Shown: one piece after another, positions 9,650-17,798 of the stretch
Position numbering within the stretch: position 1 is the stretch's first letter
How the letters are laid out: the number at the start of each line of letters is the position of its first letter
DNA from: Mucilaginibacter phenanthrenivorans
Lineage (GTDB): Bacteria; Bacteroidota; Bacteroidia; Sphingobacteriales; Sphingobacteriaceae
Direction: 5' to 3'
Assembly (NCBI RefSeq): GCF_024721155.1
Contig: NZ_JAHVAP010000002.1
Span: forward strand, 124,001-188,000
DNA length: 64,000 bases
Program-made: the position numbers and the translations under genes
Notes under the pieces: model-generated
Database searches by the model: none
Seen by the model: the letters and a program-made list of their open reading frames with translations, nothing else
What the model was told of the DNA's origin: nothing

Positions 9650-10702
9650 ATGCCCTTTATAGCAGCAGTAGCAAAAGTAGACCTCCCATATAAAACCGAT
9701 CAAAACGAAGTTAAACAACAGGCACTTGAGATGTTTTCGAAGAATTTCCCGGAAGCGAACCGATTGATATTTGCTTTTGACAATACCGAAATTAAGTTCC
9801 GTAACTTTTGCAAACCGCTCACTTATTACTCCAAACCGAATACTTTCGAGGAGAGAAATAACGAATACATCCAAATTGCGTTAGATTATTCAGTGCAGGC
9901 AGTGGAGGAATGCATCGCCAAAACTGGTATCGACAAAAATGATATTACCGATATCCTCTTTGTATCAACAACAGGGCTCGCCACACCCAGCCTGGACGGC
10001 ATGATCATTAATAAAATGCGGCTTAATCCGCATGTAAACCGTTCTCCGCTGTGGGGGCTTGGTTGTGGCGGCGGCGTATCAGGCATGGCAAAGGCCAATA
10101 CCGTTGCGAAGGCCAATCCTGATGCAGTTGTATTACTGGTGGCAGTTGAACTTTGCTCATTGACACTCATAAAAAGTGACTACAGCAAAAGTAATTTCAT
10201 TGGTTCCAGCTTATTTTCTGATGGTATTGCCGCCGTTATCATTAAGGGCGATAATCACAGCAATAATGATAATATCAACTATGTAGCTTCATCCAGTAAA
10301 TTGTATTATGATTCGCTGGAGGTGATGGGCTGGGATTTCCAGGATACAGGGTTCAAAGTGTTGTTCTCTAAGGATATTCCAACATTTATCAATGAGCATA
10401 TCAAAAACGACATCGATGAGTTTTTAGCAAAGCACGGTCTCCAAATGAGTGATATCAAGAACTTTATTTTTCATCCCGGCGGCAAAAAGGTGCTCGACGC
10501 TTACCAGGAGGCATTGGGTGTTGAAGGAGATTTCCTGAAAACCACGCGCGATGTGATGAACAATTACGGCAACATGTCGAGTGCAACGGTTTTGTACGTG
10601 TTAGAGAAATTTATGCGGGAGGGATTTGAAGAGGGATATGGTTTGATGTTATCAATGGGCCCCGGTTTTTCAAGTGAGATGGTTTTATTAAAGGTAAGTT
10701 GA
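9650..10702 (+). CDS. Type III polyketide synthase (chalcone/stilbene synthase family)
   Basis: This 350-aa thiolase-fold enzyme should extend a starter acyl-CoA with malonyl-CoA and cyclise the product. The Cys-His-Asn triad of the family is in place: C139 in GLGCGGGVSGM, H275 in FIFHPGGKK, and N308 in NNYGNMSSAT. The family's C-terminal GPGFSSE motif is at 338-344. Bacterial relatives make alkylpyrones, alkylresorcinols or 1,3,6,8-tetrahydroxynaphthalene. The next gene codes for an ICMT-type methyltransferase, as in the Bacillus bpsA-bpsB pair, which favours methylated alkylpyrone or resorcinol lipids. A hairpin repeat sits between the two genes. No dedicated starter-activating enzyme is nearby. 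Confidence 0.93.
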   Translation: MPFIAAVAKVDLPYKTDQNEVKQQALEMFSKNFPEANRLIFAFDNTEIKFRNFCKPLTYYSKPNTFEERNNEYIQIALDYSVQAVEECIAKTGIDKNDITDILFVSTTGLATPSLDGMIINKMRLNPHVNRSPLWGLGCGGGVSGMAKANTVAKANPDAVVLLVAVELCSLTLIKSDYSKSNFIGSSLFSDGIAAVIIKGDNHSNNDNINYVASSSKLYYDSLEVMGWDFQDTGFKVLFSKDIPTFINEHIKNDIDEFLAKHGLQMSDIKNFIFHPGGKKVLDAYQEALGVEGDFLKTTRDVMNNYGNMSSATVLYVLEKFMREGFEEGYGLMLSMGPGFSSEMVLLKVS

Positions 10703-10802
10703 TTGAGTTAATTAGGTTGGATTAAGTTGATTAGGTTTTTATCCAACCCGAAGAAGATACTAACTTAATCAACCATTCACTTAATCCAACTTAATCAACT
10801 AA
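10701..10802. repeat. Inverted repeat, TTGATTAGG/CCTAATCAA family (family B)
   Basis: The left arm at 10701-10738 contains GAGTTAATTAGG and AAGTTGATTAGG. The right arm at 10762-10800 contains ACTTAATCAACC and CTTAATCCAACTTAATCAA. The G-poor right arm ends 4 nt before ATG 10805. A second two-armed copy is at 29915-30021, with single arms at 5797 and 61131. Confidence 0.8.
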
Positions 10803-10804
10803 TA

Positions 10805-11296
10805 ATGTACTTCACCATATTTATATCCTTCCTGATCATTCAACGGCTTTCTGAGTTGTTTATAGCGAAGCGGAACGAAAAATGGCTGCTTTCGCAGGGA
10901 GCTGTTCAATACGGGCAAAGCCACTACCCGTTCATGATAGCTATGCATACCTTGTTTATAGTTTCTATAATAACAGAATACATGTTGCGGGGCGGAACGC
11001 CGATAAGCTGGGCCTTTCTCGTAATATTTCTGGCTGTGTTACTTTTTAAATTTTGGGCATTATCATCATTGGGCAAATACTGGAATACGAAGATCTACCG
11101 TATTCCCGGTGTGTACCCGGTAAAGCGGGGACCCTACAAATTTTTAAGGCATCCCAATTACATGGAGGTAGTGTGCGAGATCGCCTTTATCCCGATGGTT
11201 TTTCACTTGTATTACACCGCTATAATTTTTACCATTTTAAATGCGGTGATGCTTTCAGTTAGGATAACTGTGGAGAATAAGGTGTGGGCGCAGTAG
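10805..11296 (+). CDS. Isoprenylcysteine carboxyl methyltransferase (ICMT) family membrane protein
   Basis: The 163-aa product has about four hydrophobic spans. Its C-terminal half carries the ICMT core: KYWNTKIYRIPG, then VKRGPYKFLRHPNYMEVVCE (about 107-126), where the RHPNY block binds S-adenosylmethionine. In Bacillus, an enzyme of this family (BpsB) O-methylates the alkylpyrones made by the neighbouring type III synthase. The same gene order here points to that role. The start codon lies 3 bases beyond a hairpin repeat that fills the gap to the synthase gene. The gene is convergent with the next one, separated by one base. Confidence 0.85.
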   Translation: MYFTIFISFLIIQRLSELFIAKRNEKWLLSQGAVQYGQSHYPFMIAMHTLFIVSIITEYMLRGGTPISWAFLVIFLAVLLFKFWALSSLGKYWNTKIYRIPGVYPVKRGPYKFLRHPNYMEVVCEIAFIPMVFHLYYTAIIFTILNAVMLSVRITVENKVWAQ

Positions 11297-11297
11297 C

Positions 11298-11888
11298 CTA
11301 TTTGCTATTGTAAATTTTAAAGGGAACCAAGTATTGGACGCTATCTTTAGGTGGGTTAATAGTTAATAGCTCGCCGTCCTTATTTAGTACTTTAGGTCCG
11401 AACCTAAATTTCGAAGAGTCATATTTAAGGAAGATCGTATCGCCTTTTTGTGAATATTTTCCAGTTACCCATTCGTTATACCCAAAAACTCCCGAGGCGT
11501 TAAATTCGAAGGTTTTATCTGCCTTGAAATTAAGCACAGTTTGACTTTGAGTGCCCTTTCGATAAGCTGATAAAATGGTTTTGCCTTCAAACAGTTTCGA
11601 AGCAGGTATTAAAAAACTTAAAAGTAGTGTTAAGCTATAGATTATTGAAGGCAGGAACATTTTTAAAGTTAGCTGCCTTCTGTTTTTTATGACACGTATG
11701 GTGCTGGTGATAATTGAAATTGCTATTACCAGGAAGAGTATAATGAAGAAAAGCGAGGAAAGAATATAATTAATCCCCCCGGAGTATACATCTATAAGGT
11801 GGCTGAAAACTATACCAAAGAAAAACAAGCCGCAAATAACGTAGACAGTATTAATTCGCCACCTATTTGACTGTTGATTTATTCCCAT
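11298..11888 (-). CDS. Membrane protein with C-terminal lipocalin-like domain, function unknown
   Basis: In this 196-aa protein three hydrophobic segments span about residues 14-34, 39-60 and 78-96. A soluble C-terminal part (about 105-196) follows, with the pattern TVLNFKADKTFEFNASGVFGY...GKYSQKGDTIFLKY. That pattern of short strands resembles the small lipocalin-like or META-like folds common in Bacteroidota. No catalytic motif is recognised. It is transcribed in the same direction as the next gene upstream (19-bp gap), so the two may form an operon. Confidence 0.65.
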   Translation of the reverse strand: MGINQQSNRWRINTVYVICGLFFFGIVFSHLIDVYSGGINYILSSLFFIILFLVIAISIITSTIRVIKNRRQLTLKMFLPSIIYSLTLLLSFLIPASKLFEGKTILSAYRKGTQSQTVLNFKADKTFEFNASGVFGYNEWVTGKYSQKGDTIFLKYDSSKFRFGPKVLNKDGELLTINPPKDSVQYLVPFKIYNSK

Positions 11889-11907
11889 AAAATATTACCG
11901 GAATCCT

Positions 11908-12642
11908 TTACTCCATATTATAAGTTTTCTTCAAATAGGCTATCAGCGTGGTGCTGTATTCCAGATGGTTTTTCAGAATACTATTGTAGTTGGTCACCAT
12001 TACCGACATCATCCAGCACTGGTTGTAAAAGCTGTTGATCTTTTCTTTGTCGGTGGTAACCAGCACTTCCGTGGCACCGGGATGTAACCTCATTTTAGCG
12101 TAGGCATTAAAATTAAAAATGAGGTTAGCAGCGTCAACAGCCTTTGTTATTCCCTGCGACAAAAATGTTTGTTGTAAACTTACTATGTCCAGTTTTGATT
12201 CATACCGCGCAATGCTATCCACCGCGCCGCCCTTCCTGATCAGCCTGTAGCCGCCTGCGTTTCGCAATTGTATCAGGGTGATGTCTTCACTTTTAAAAGG
12301 GTTTAGGCCAAAAAGGTAATGGGTACTGTATTTATACAACGAGTCCTGGACCTTTAAGTCGGAAAGCTTTTCCCTTGAAATATTCTTGAGGGTATCCAGC
12401 CCCCTCAACTGCTCATTTCCCTGGGAGATAATAAATTTTATGTTTGCTGTATCAACCTTCAAATCCTTTATCATCCCTTCAATATACTCTTTTTCCTTCG
12501 AGCTATCTGTGCTATGCTCGCGGATACTCTCCGCGATAAAACCCATCGTCACCGCTAAAAATATCATCAAAAACTCGAGGAAATATTCCTTAAGATGTTT
12601 ATTCTTTTCGTGCGGTACCTTAGGATGATGGTGAACTTCCAT
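11908..12642 (-). CDS. Single-span membrane protein of the HHP...EFLMIFLAVTMGF family, function unknown
   Basis: The 244-aa protein starts with a His/Lys-rich cytoplasmic stretch (MEVHHHPKVPHEKNKHLKEY), then one membrane span (EFLMIFLAVTMGFIAESI, about 22-39). A long helical, probably periplasmic domain follows. This N-terminal signature (basic HH segment, then EFxMxFLAVxxGFxAExxREH) recurs in many uncharacterised Bacteroidota proteins. No enzymatic motif is visible. The start codon lies only a few bases from a G-poor single-arm repeat on the coding strand. Confidence 0.65.
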   Translation of the reverse strand: MEVHHHPKVPHEKNKHLKEYFLEFLMIFLAVTMGFIAESIREHSTDSSKEKEYIEGMIKDLKVDTANIKFIISQGNEQLRGLDTLKNISREKLSDLKVQDSLYKYSTHYLFGLNPFKSEDITLIQLRNAGGYRLIRKGGAVDSIARYESKLDIVSLQQTFLSQGITKAVDAANLIFNFNAYAKMRLHPGATEVLVTTDKEKINSFYNQCWMMSVMVTNYNSILKNHLEYSTTLIAYLKKTYNME

Positions 12643-12645
12643 TGG

Positions 12646-12690
12646 TTTAATTAGTGAATTGCTGATTTAGTGAATTGGTGATTTTTATTT
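12646..12690 (-). repeat. Single G-poor repeat arm before ATG 12642
   Basis: Read on the minus strand it is a run of related words, CACCAATTCACTAAATCAG then CAATTCACTAATTAAACC, ending about 3 nt before the ATG. No complementary arm is seen. It resembles the single arms of families A and B in composition and position, but not in exact words. Confidence 0.5.
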
Positions 12691-12718
12691 ACTGCCAACT
12701 GCTACTGCCCACTTAATC

Positions 12719-14125
12719 TCATCGTTGCTCGTCGTATACCCCGAACTCCGCTATTGATGGCTGGTGGTCCGACTTATCTATCCAAATCCTTACTTTACTT
12801 CCATAAACCGTATTAAAACGGTGGATCTTCACACGTTTGCCGTTCTCGCCATTGAATAACGGTTTCCACTGACTGTTTTCATAATACTCTAAGCGATAGT
12901 TGGTAATGTTGGCCTTCTCTTCGGCGATGCTGATGGCGTTAAAAGCTTTGTCGCGGTCGAAATCAATTTCGTACCATGGTTTGGCAACAGTAGGGTTGGA
13001 GATCCATGAGGTGGTAAAATCATCATCATTTGCCTGGTCCATAATATTGCTATCGTCGCTCCAGCTGGCGCTTGCTGGTTGTTTTTTGGCGATGTTGGAT
13101 GAAATTATAGGCGCATCCAATTCCGGTAGCTTTTTCTCAGGGCCCTCATTGTGCCATAATTTACCGATCTCTTTTAAGCCGGCTAAAGCATTGTCGTCAA
13201 ATAAGCCATCGCGGTTTGGCGCAACGTTCAGGATGAAATTAACGTCCTCGTTGTTTAATGGGTTGATAGTTTCGTTCACCATTTTTGCGGCATCCTTTAC
13301 CGGCTCATTAGGGAATGTAGTTTTCCAGAACCATGCCTTCTGAATAGGTAAACAAGCTAATGCAGGCATGTGATTACCGTCCTTTGATACCCGCTGACCA
13401 GCACCCATCTCATAAGTTTTTATATCAGTATAATAAAGGCCCTCTGCCGGGTATTTGGCGCCGTTAAGGTCCATTATCACGCAGTTAGGCTGCAGTGACT
13501 TTACCAGCTTATAAATATCTTCAAAAGGAATATCATCATAAGTAATACGCGACCATGGCGCATCCCAACCATCAATGATAAGTGCAGAGATCTCGCCATA
13601 ATTGCTCAGCAATTCGGTTATCTGTGCCTTAACCATCTCAATATGCTTCTTGGTGATCATATTTGGGCGTAAGCGGTGGTGCGTATCAAGTATCGAATAA
13701 TACAACATCACCTTCAGGCCATTCTTGCGGAACGCATCGACAAACTCCCTCACGACATCCTTTTTTAGCGGGCTATTCATCACGTTATAGTCAGTGGTCT
13801 TGGTATCCCAGATGCAAAAACCACTGTGGTGTTTGGTAGTTAAACAGCCGTAGCTCATGTTGGCTGATTTTGCAGCTTTAGCCCATTGATCACAGTTTAA
13901 CTTTGTTGGGTTAAATATAGCCGGCGATGCGTCCGGGTCGGGCCAATCCTGGTCCATATAGGTAGGAATGTTAAAGTGAATAAACATCCCAAAACGCAAG
14001 TCAACAAATTGCTGTTGAAGCTGAGCTAGTGGCAAGGGTTTGGAAGTGGTATTTTGAGCTTTAACGATATTAAAGGAGCACATTAAGGCAACAAGAAGGG
14101 TATATAGGTACAGTTTTTTGTTCAT
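12719..14125 (-). CDS. Alpha-L-fucosidase, glycoside hydrolase family 29, with C-terminal discoidin-like domain
   Basis: The 468-aa secreted enzyme has a signal peptide (cleavage after VKAQ, residue 24). The GH29 barrel begins with LRFGMFIHFN and includes TTKHHSGFCIWDTK (96-109), with the conserved His pair H99-H100, and ALIIDGWDAPW, where D185 is at the position of the catalytic nucleophile. The last 130 residues (about 335-468) look like an F5/8 type C carbohydrate-binding module (NAISIAEEK, VRIWIDKSDHQPSIAEFGVY). It would release alpha-linked L-fucose from glycans in the periplasm. A promoter with perfect -33/-7 spacing ends 4 nt before the ATG. Confidence 0.93.
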   Translation of the reverse strand: MNKKLYLYTLLVALMCSFNIVKAQNTTSKPLPLAQLQQQFVDLRFGMFIHFNIPTYMDQDWPDPDASPAIFNPTKLNCDQWAKAAKSANMSYGCLTTKHHSGFCIWDTKTTDYNVMNSPLKKDVVREFVDAFRKNGLKVMLYYSILDTHHRLRPNMITKKHIEMVKAQITELLSNYGEISALIIDGWDAPWSRITYDDIPFEDIYKLVKSLQPNCVIMDLNGAKYPAEGLYYTDIKTYEMGAGQRVSKDGNHMPALACLPIQKAWFWKTTFPNEPVKDAAKMVNETINPLNNEDVNFILNVAPNRDGLFDDNALAGLKEIGKLWHNEGPEKKLPELDAPIISSNIAKKQPASASWSDDSNIMDQANDDDFTTSWISNPTVAKPWYEIDFDRDKAFNAISIAEEKANITNYRLEYYENSQWKPLFNGENGKRVKIHRFNTVYGSKVRIWIDKSDHQPSIAEFGVYDEQR

Positions 14126-14129
14126 GTCT

Positions 14130-14160
14130 CAAATCTATAAAATTTAAGAAAGGATTTCAA
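14130..14160 (-). promoter_or_regulatory. Predicted promoter of the fucosidase gene (leaderless type)
   Basis: On the minus strand TTG (14160-14158) is followed after exactly 20 nt by TAGATTTG (14137-14130), then 4 nt (AGAC) and the ATG. Both elements and the spacing fit the Bacteroidota primary-sigma consensus. The start site would fall at the ATG. Confidence 0.65.
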
Positions 14161-14366
14161 CCGGAAAACAAAATGGAGGCCTTAATCGCTGAAAAATTAC
14201 AAATTGTGCAATCGGCAGGATAATCTTCGGTGATACGGTTTACCAATCAACTCTTTCCGAATTTTATTTCGCTTATCTTTAGCTATAAGCAGTTTAAAAC
14301 CCTATTTTTAGCGCCGCAAATTTGATGCGTAAAAAGCAGCGATTTTGTGGTTAAAAAGGAACAAAA

Positions 14367-15677
14367 ATGAAGGTTTTAAAATTTGGCGGAACATCTGTAG
14401 GGAGTCCTGAAAGGATGAAGAAGCTGCTGGATATCATCAATCCGACCGAGAGGCAGATCGTGGTGTTGTCGGCAGTATCCGGCACAACAAATAGTTTGGT
14501 TGAGATAGGGCAGGCCTACCTGGAAAATGACAAGAGCAAAGCTGCGGGGCTTATCAGCGCTTTAAAGGATAAGTACGAAGTTTTTATAAAGGAACTATTT
14601 GCAAAACCTGAATACCTGGCGCAAGGAAAGGAAGTGATAGATTATCATTTCGCTTTACTTAGCGGACTTGCTAATGATCTTTTTACCTCCATCGAGCAAA
14701 AAATAATACTGGCGCAGGGCGAATTACTGTCGACCACCTTATATCATGTTTATTTGAAAGAGATAGGCGTACCATCGGTATTATTGCCGGCGCTTGATTT
14801 TATGAAGACCGACGAAGACAGCGAACCGATAGTTGATTACATCACTTCACACCTTACGCCTTTGTTGGATAAGCACCCTGATAATAAATTGTTCATTACC
14901 CAGGGTTATATTTGCCGTAATACTTTTGGTGAAATAGATAACCTGCGCCGTGGCGGCAGCGATTATACAGCTTCACTAATAGGAGCGGGCATTCGCAGCG
15001 AAGAGGTACAGATTTGGACCGATATTGACGGCATGCACAATAACGATCCCCGGATTGTAAAGGGTACAAAGCCAATTGCCGAACTTTCATTTGATGAAGC
15101 TGCCGAGCTTGCTTATTTCGGCGCCAAGATCCTGCATCCGCAAAGCGTTTTCCCGGCACAAAAATATAAGATCCCGGTGAGATTGTTGAATACCATGGAG
15201 CCGGCTGCTAAGGGCACCCTGATCTCTGATGCCAGCCAAAAGGACGGCATCAAATCTATAGCGGCCAAAGATGATATTACTGCTATTAAAATTCAATCGA
15301 GCAGGATGTTGTTAGCACATGGTTTTTTACGCCGTGTTTTCGAGGTCTTTGAGCGATACAAAACGTCGATAGATATGATCACTACATCTGAAGTTGCGGT
15401 ATCATTAACTATAGATGACACTACTTATTTGGATGATATTACTAAAGAACTGCTGGCATTTGGTTCGGTAGATATCGATAAAAACCAGACCATCATTTGC
15501 GTAGTGGGCGATTTTGGCGCAGAGAAGCACGGCTACGCTGCCCGTGTGCTGGAGGCAGTAAAGCACATTCCCATCCGGATGATCTCGTATGGCGGAAGTG
15601 ACCATAACATGTCGCTGCTGATAAAAACAGGCGACAAAGTAGAAATATTAAGAAGTTTACATAATAGGCTGTTTTAG
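14367..15677 (+). CDS. lysC: Aspartate kinase (monofunctional)
   Basis: This enzyme phosphorylates L-aspartate, the first step to lysine, threonine and methionine. At 436 aa it has the length of single-function kinases. The N-terminal KFGGTSVG (5-12) binds ATP. A middle block LRRGGSDYTASLIGA carries substrate residues. Two ACT-type regulatory domains fill the C-terminal 140 residues (RVFEVFERYKTSIDMITTSE; ICVVGDF...). Feedback control by lysine is likely from the ACT domains, but the effector cannot be read from sequence. Next comes lysA, 99 bp downstream across a hairpin repeat, so the genes probably share a lysine-synthesis transcript. Confidence 0.96.
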   Translation: MKVLKFGGTSVGSPERMKKLLDIINPTERQIVVLSAVSGTTNSLVEIGQAYLENDKSKAAGLISALKDKYEVFIKELFAKPEYLAQGKEVIDYHFALLSGLANDLFTSIEQKIILAQGELLSTTLYHVYLKEIGVPSVLLPALDFMKTDEDSEPIVDYITSHLTPLLDKHPDNKLFITQGYICRNTFGEIDNLRRGGSDYTASLIGAGIRSEEVQIWTDIDGMHNNDPRIVKGTKPIAELSFDEAAELAYFGAKILHPQSVFPAQKYKIPVRLLNTMEPAAKGTLISDASQKDGIKSIAAKDDITAIKIQSSRMLLAHGFLRRVFEVFERYKTSIDMITTSEVAVSLTIDDTTYLDDITKELLAFGSVDIDKNQTIICVVGDFGAEKHGYAARVLEAVKHIPIRMISYGGSDHNMSLLIKTGDKVEILRSLHNRLF

Positions 15678-15678
15678 C

Positions 15679-15762
15679 CTCACCCTACCCTCTCCAAAGG
15701 AGAGGGTTCTAAAAAAGAGCGAAGCTGAAGTCCTCTCCTTGGGAGAGGATTTAGGTGAGGCA
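15679..15762. repeat. CCCTCTCC hairpin repeat between lysC and lysA (family F)
   Basis: The outer arms are GCCTCACC and GGTGAGGC. Inside are two smaller palindromes, CCCTCTCCAAAGGAGAGGG and CCTCTCCTTGGGAGAGG. The whole folds as one long interrupted hairpin. Similar elements are common between genes in Bacteroidota. Confidence 0.85.
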
Positions 15763-15776
15763 AAAAAGATAAGAAA

Positions 15777-16991
15777 ATGTTCAATACAAATACCATAACC
15801 CGTTTCCAAAGTTTAGAAACCCCGTTTTATTACTACCACCTTGATGTGCTGCGCCAAACACTGGAGGCTTGTCGCACAGCATCATCAAAATATGGCTTTC
15901 ATGTGCATTATGCCATGAAGGCGAACTTTAATCCCCGGGTGCTGGACCTGATCAAGGAATACGGATTTGGTGCCGATTGTGTAAGCGGCAACGAGGTAAA
16001 AGCTGCCATTGAACATGGCTTCGGCAAGGAAAATATAGTTTTTGCAGGCGTAGGCAAATCAGACAAGGAAATAAACCTCGCACTTGATGCGGATATCTTT
16101 TGCTTTAATGCGGAATCGGTACAGGAACTGGAAGTGATCAATGAACTGGCTAAAGCTAAAAACAAGATCGCTAAAATGGCTATCCGCATAAATCCTAATG
16201 TTGATGCCCATACACATCATTTCATAACAACCGGGCTCGACGAAAATAAATTTGGCATCAACACCTGGCAGTTGAGTGATGTAGCTGAAACCTTGCGTAA
16301 ATGTACCAGCCTTGAGTTTTTAGGGATTCACTTTCACATCGGCTCACAGATAACCGACATGGAGGTTTATAAAAATCTTTGTACCCGTATCAACGAAATC
16401 CAGGATTGGTTCGAAGATCGTGGCTTTACCATAAAAGTGTTGAACACCGGCGGCGGCCTTGGGATCGACTACCAAAACCCGGATACCAATACCGTGGCTG
16501 ATTTTGAAAGTTATTTTAAAGTATTCAAACAGTTTTTAAATGTAAAACCCGGGCAGGAAGTTCATTTTGAACTGGGCCGAGCCCTGGTGGGTCAAAGTGC
16601 TTCGTTAATCTCCAGGGTGCTTTACGTTAAAAACGGGCAGAAAAAGAATTTCCTTGTATTAGATGCCGGCATGACCGAGTTGATCCGCCCGATGCTTTAC
16701 CAGGCTTATCATTTGATTGAGAACGTTAGTCAGTCTGGAGTTATAAGTCCAGAGTCTGAAGTCGAAAAAGAAGCGACTCAAGACTCAGAACTCAATACTC
16801 AGGACTTCATAAAATATGACGTCGTTGGTCCCATTTGCGAAAGCACTGACTGTTTTCAAAAAGATGTGGAACTGCCGGAGTCTTTCCGCGGCGACCTGAT
16901 CGCTATCCGCACTGCCGGGGCTTACGGCGAGGTAATGGCATCCGGTTATAATCTACGCGATAGGGTAGGTAGTATTTACTCCGAAGATTAA
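15777..16991 (+). CDS. lysA: Diaminopimelate decarboxylase with a repeat-derived insertion
   Basis: This PLP enzyme decarboxylates meso-diaminopimelate to lysine. K48 in HYAMKANFNP is the PLP lysine. GIHFHIGSQI, LNTGGGLGIDY (cofactor phosphate loop) and CESTDCF (catalytic Cys) are all present, so the enzyme should be active. The unusual part is residues about 318-344, an acidic, Ser/Gln/Thr-rich stretch between YHLIEN and KYDVVGPICES. At DNA level it is an imperfect inverted repeat like the intergenic ones, inserted in frame. It probably forms a surface loop. The 404-aa length is slightly above what I expect for the family. lysC lies upstream and an SDR gene 11 bp downstream. Confidence 0.95.
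   Translation: MFNTNTITRFQSLETPFYYYHLDVLRQTLEACRTASSKYGFHVHYAMKANFNPRVLDLIKEYGFGADCVSGNEVKAAIEHGFGKENIVFAGVGKSDKEINLALDADIFCFNAESVQELEVINELAKAKNKIAKMAIRINPNVDAHTHHFITTGLDENKFGINTWQLSDVAETLRKCTSLEFLGIHFHIGSQITDMEVYKNLCTRINEIQDWFEDRGFTIKVLNTGGGLGIDYQNPDTNTVADFESYFKVFKQFLNVKPGQEVHFELGRALVGQSASLISRVLYVKNGQKKNFLVLDAGMTELIRPMLYQAYHLIENVSQSGVISPESEVEKEATQDSELNTQDFIKYDVVGPICESTDCFQKDVELPESFRGDLIAIRTAGAYGEVMASGYNLRDRVGSIYSED
16726..16810. repeat. In-frame hairpin repeat inside lysA (family D)
   Basis: The left arm (about 16741-16764) reads TTATAAGTCC..GAGTCTGAAGTCG. The right arm (about 16774-16810) reads CGACTCAAGACTCAG...AGGACTTCATAA. The arms pair imperfectly. The words match the intergenic repeat at 31120-31213 (GAGTCAAG/CTTGACTC). 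No stop codon arises in the lysA frame. Confidence 0.75.
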
Positions 16992-17002
16992 TTACAACAG
17001 GC

Positions 17003-17719
17003 ATGAAAAAGGCAATCGTAGTTGGCGCATCATCAGGCATTGGCTATCAGCTTGCTGTTTTATTGGCTGCAAATGGCTATAAGGTTGGTATAACCGGTCG
17101 CCGCGACCAATTGTTGCTCAATCTTCAGAAAACCAACCCGGAGCAATTCGTTGTTTCTGTTTTTGATGTGACTGATATTGCAGATGCACCGCTGAAATTA
17201 AAGGAATTAACTGATGAGCTTGGCGGTTTAGACCTGCTGGTGCTTAGTTCCGGCACAGGTAAGATCAACCCAACACTTGATACCTCAATTGAACAGGGTA
17301 TAAATGCCTTAAATGTTTCAGGATTTACAGCGGTGGCAAATTGGAGCTATAACTTTTTTCAGAAACAAGGCTTCGGGCATTTTGCAGCGATCACCTCTAT
17401 TGCCGGCATTCGTGGCAGCAGGCAGGCACCTGCTTATTTCGCTTCAAAGGCCTTTCAAATAAATTATTTGGAGGGATTAAGGCAAAAGGCCAAACAAACC
17501 AAACTGCCGATTTACATCACCGACCTGCGCCCCGGCTTTGTAGATACAGATATGGCAGCCGGCGAAAACCTGTTCTGGGTAGCCCCGGTCGAAAAAGCTG
17601 CTCGGCAGATCATTAGCGCTATTGACAACAAACGCGATGTAGCCTATATCACCAAACGCTGGCGGATTATTGCTTTCCTGTTTTGGATTCTACCGAAAGC
17701 AATTCATAAAAGGTTGTAG
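17003..17719 (+). CDS. Short-chain dehydrogenase/reductase (SDR)
   Basis: This classical SDR has 238 aa. The Rossmann NAD(P) motif GASSGIG is at 8-14. TGRR (31-34) after the second strand suggests NADPH preference. The active site is S132 (ITSIAG), Y145 and K149 (YFASK). The C-terminus has a hydrophobic stretch (IIAFLFWILPKAI), which may attach it to the membrane. The substrate is unknown; keto-lipids or sugars are both possible. It starts 11 bp after lysA, so it is co-transcribed with the lysine genes, although a lysine role is not evident. Confidence 0.9.
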   Translation: MKKAIVVGASSGIGYQLAVLLAANGYKVGITGRRDQLLLNLQKTNPEQFVVSVFDVTDIADAPLKLKELTDELGGLDLLVLSSGTGKINPTLDTSIEQGINALNVSGFTAVANWSYNFFQKQGFGHFAAITSIAGIRGSRQAPAYFASKAFQINYLEGLRQKAKQTKLPIYITDLRPGFVDTDMAAGENLFWVAPVEKAARQIISAIDNKRDVAYITKRWRIIAFLFWILPKAIHKRL

Positions 17720-17747
17720 TGAGAGTAACTTAAACAACCCCAAGCAA

Positions 17748-17798
17748 CTAACCTCTAACCTCTGATCTCTAGTCTCTAACCAATAGTCTCTAACTCAG
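17748..17798. repeat. Single G-poor repeat arm between convergent genes (family A)
   Basis: The words CTAACCTCTAACCTCTG, ATCTCTAGTCTCTAACC and AGTCTCTAACTC repeat with a period of about 8-14 nt. It matches the right arm of the repeat before cysS. It overlaps the last codons of the minus-strand lipoprotein gene. Confidence 0.6.
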
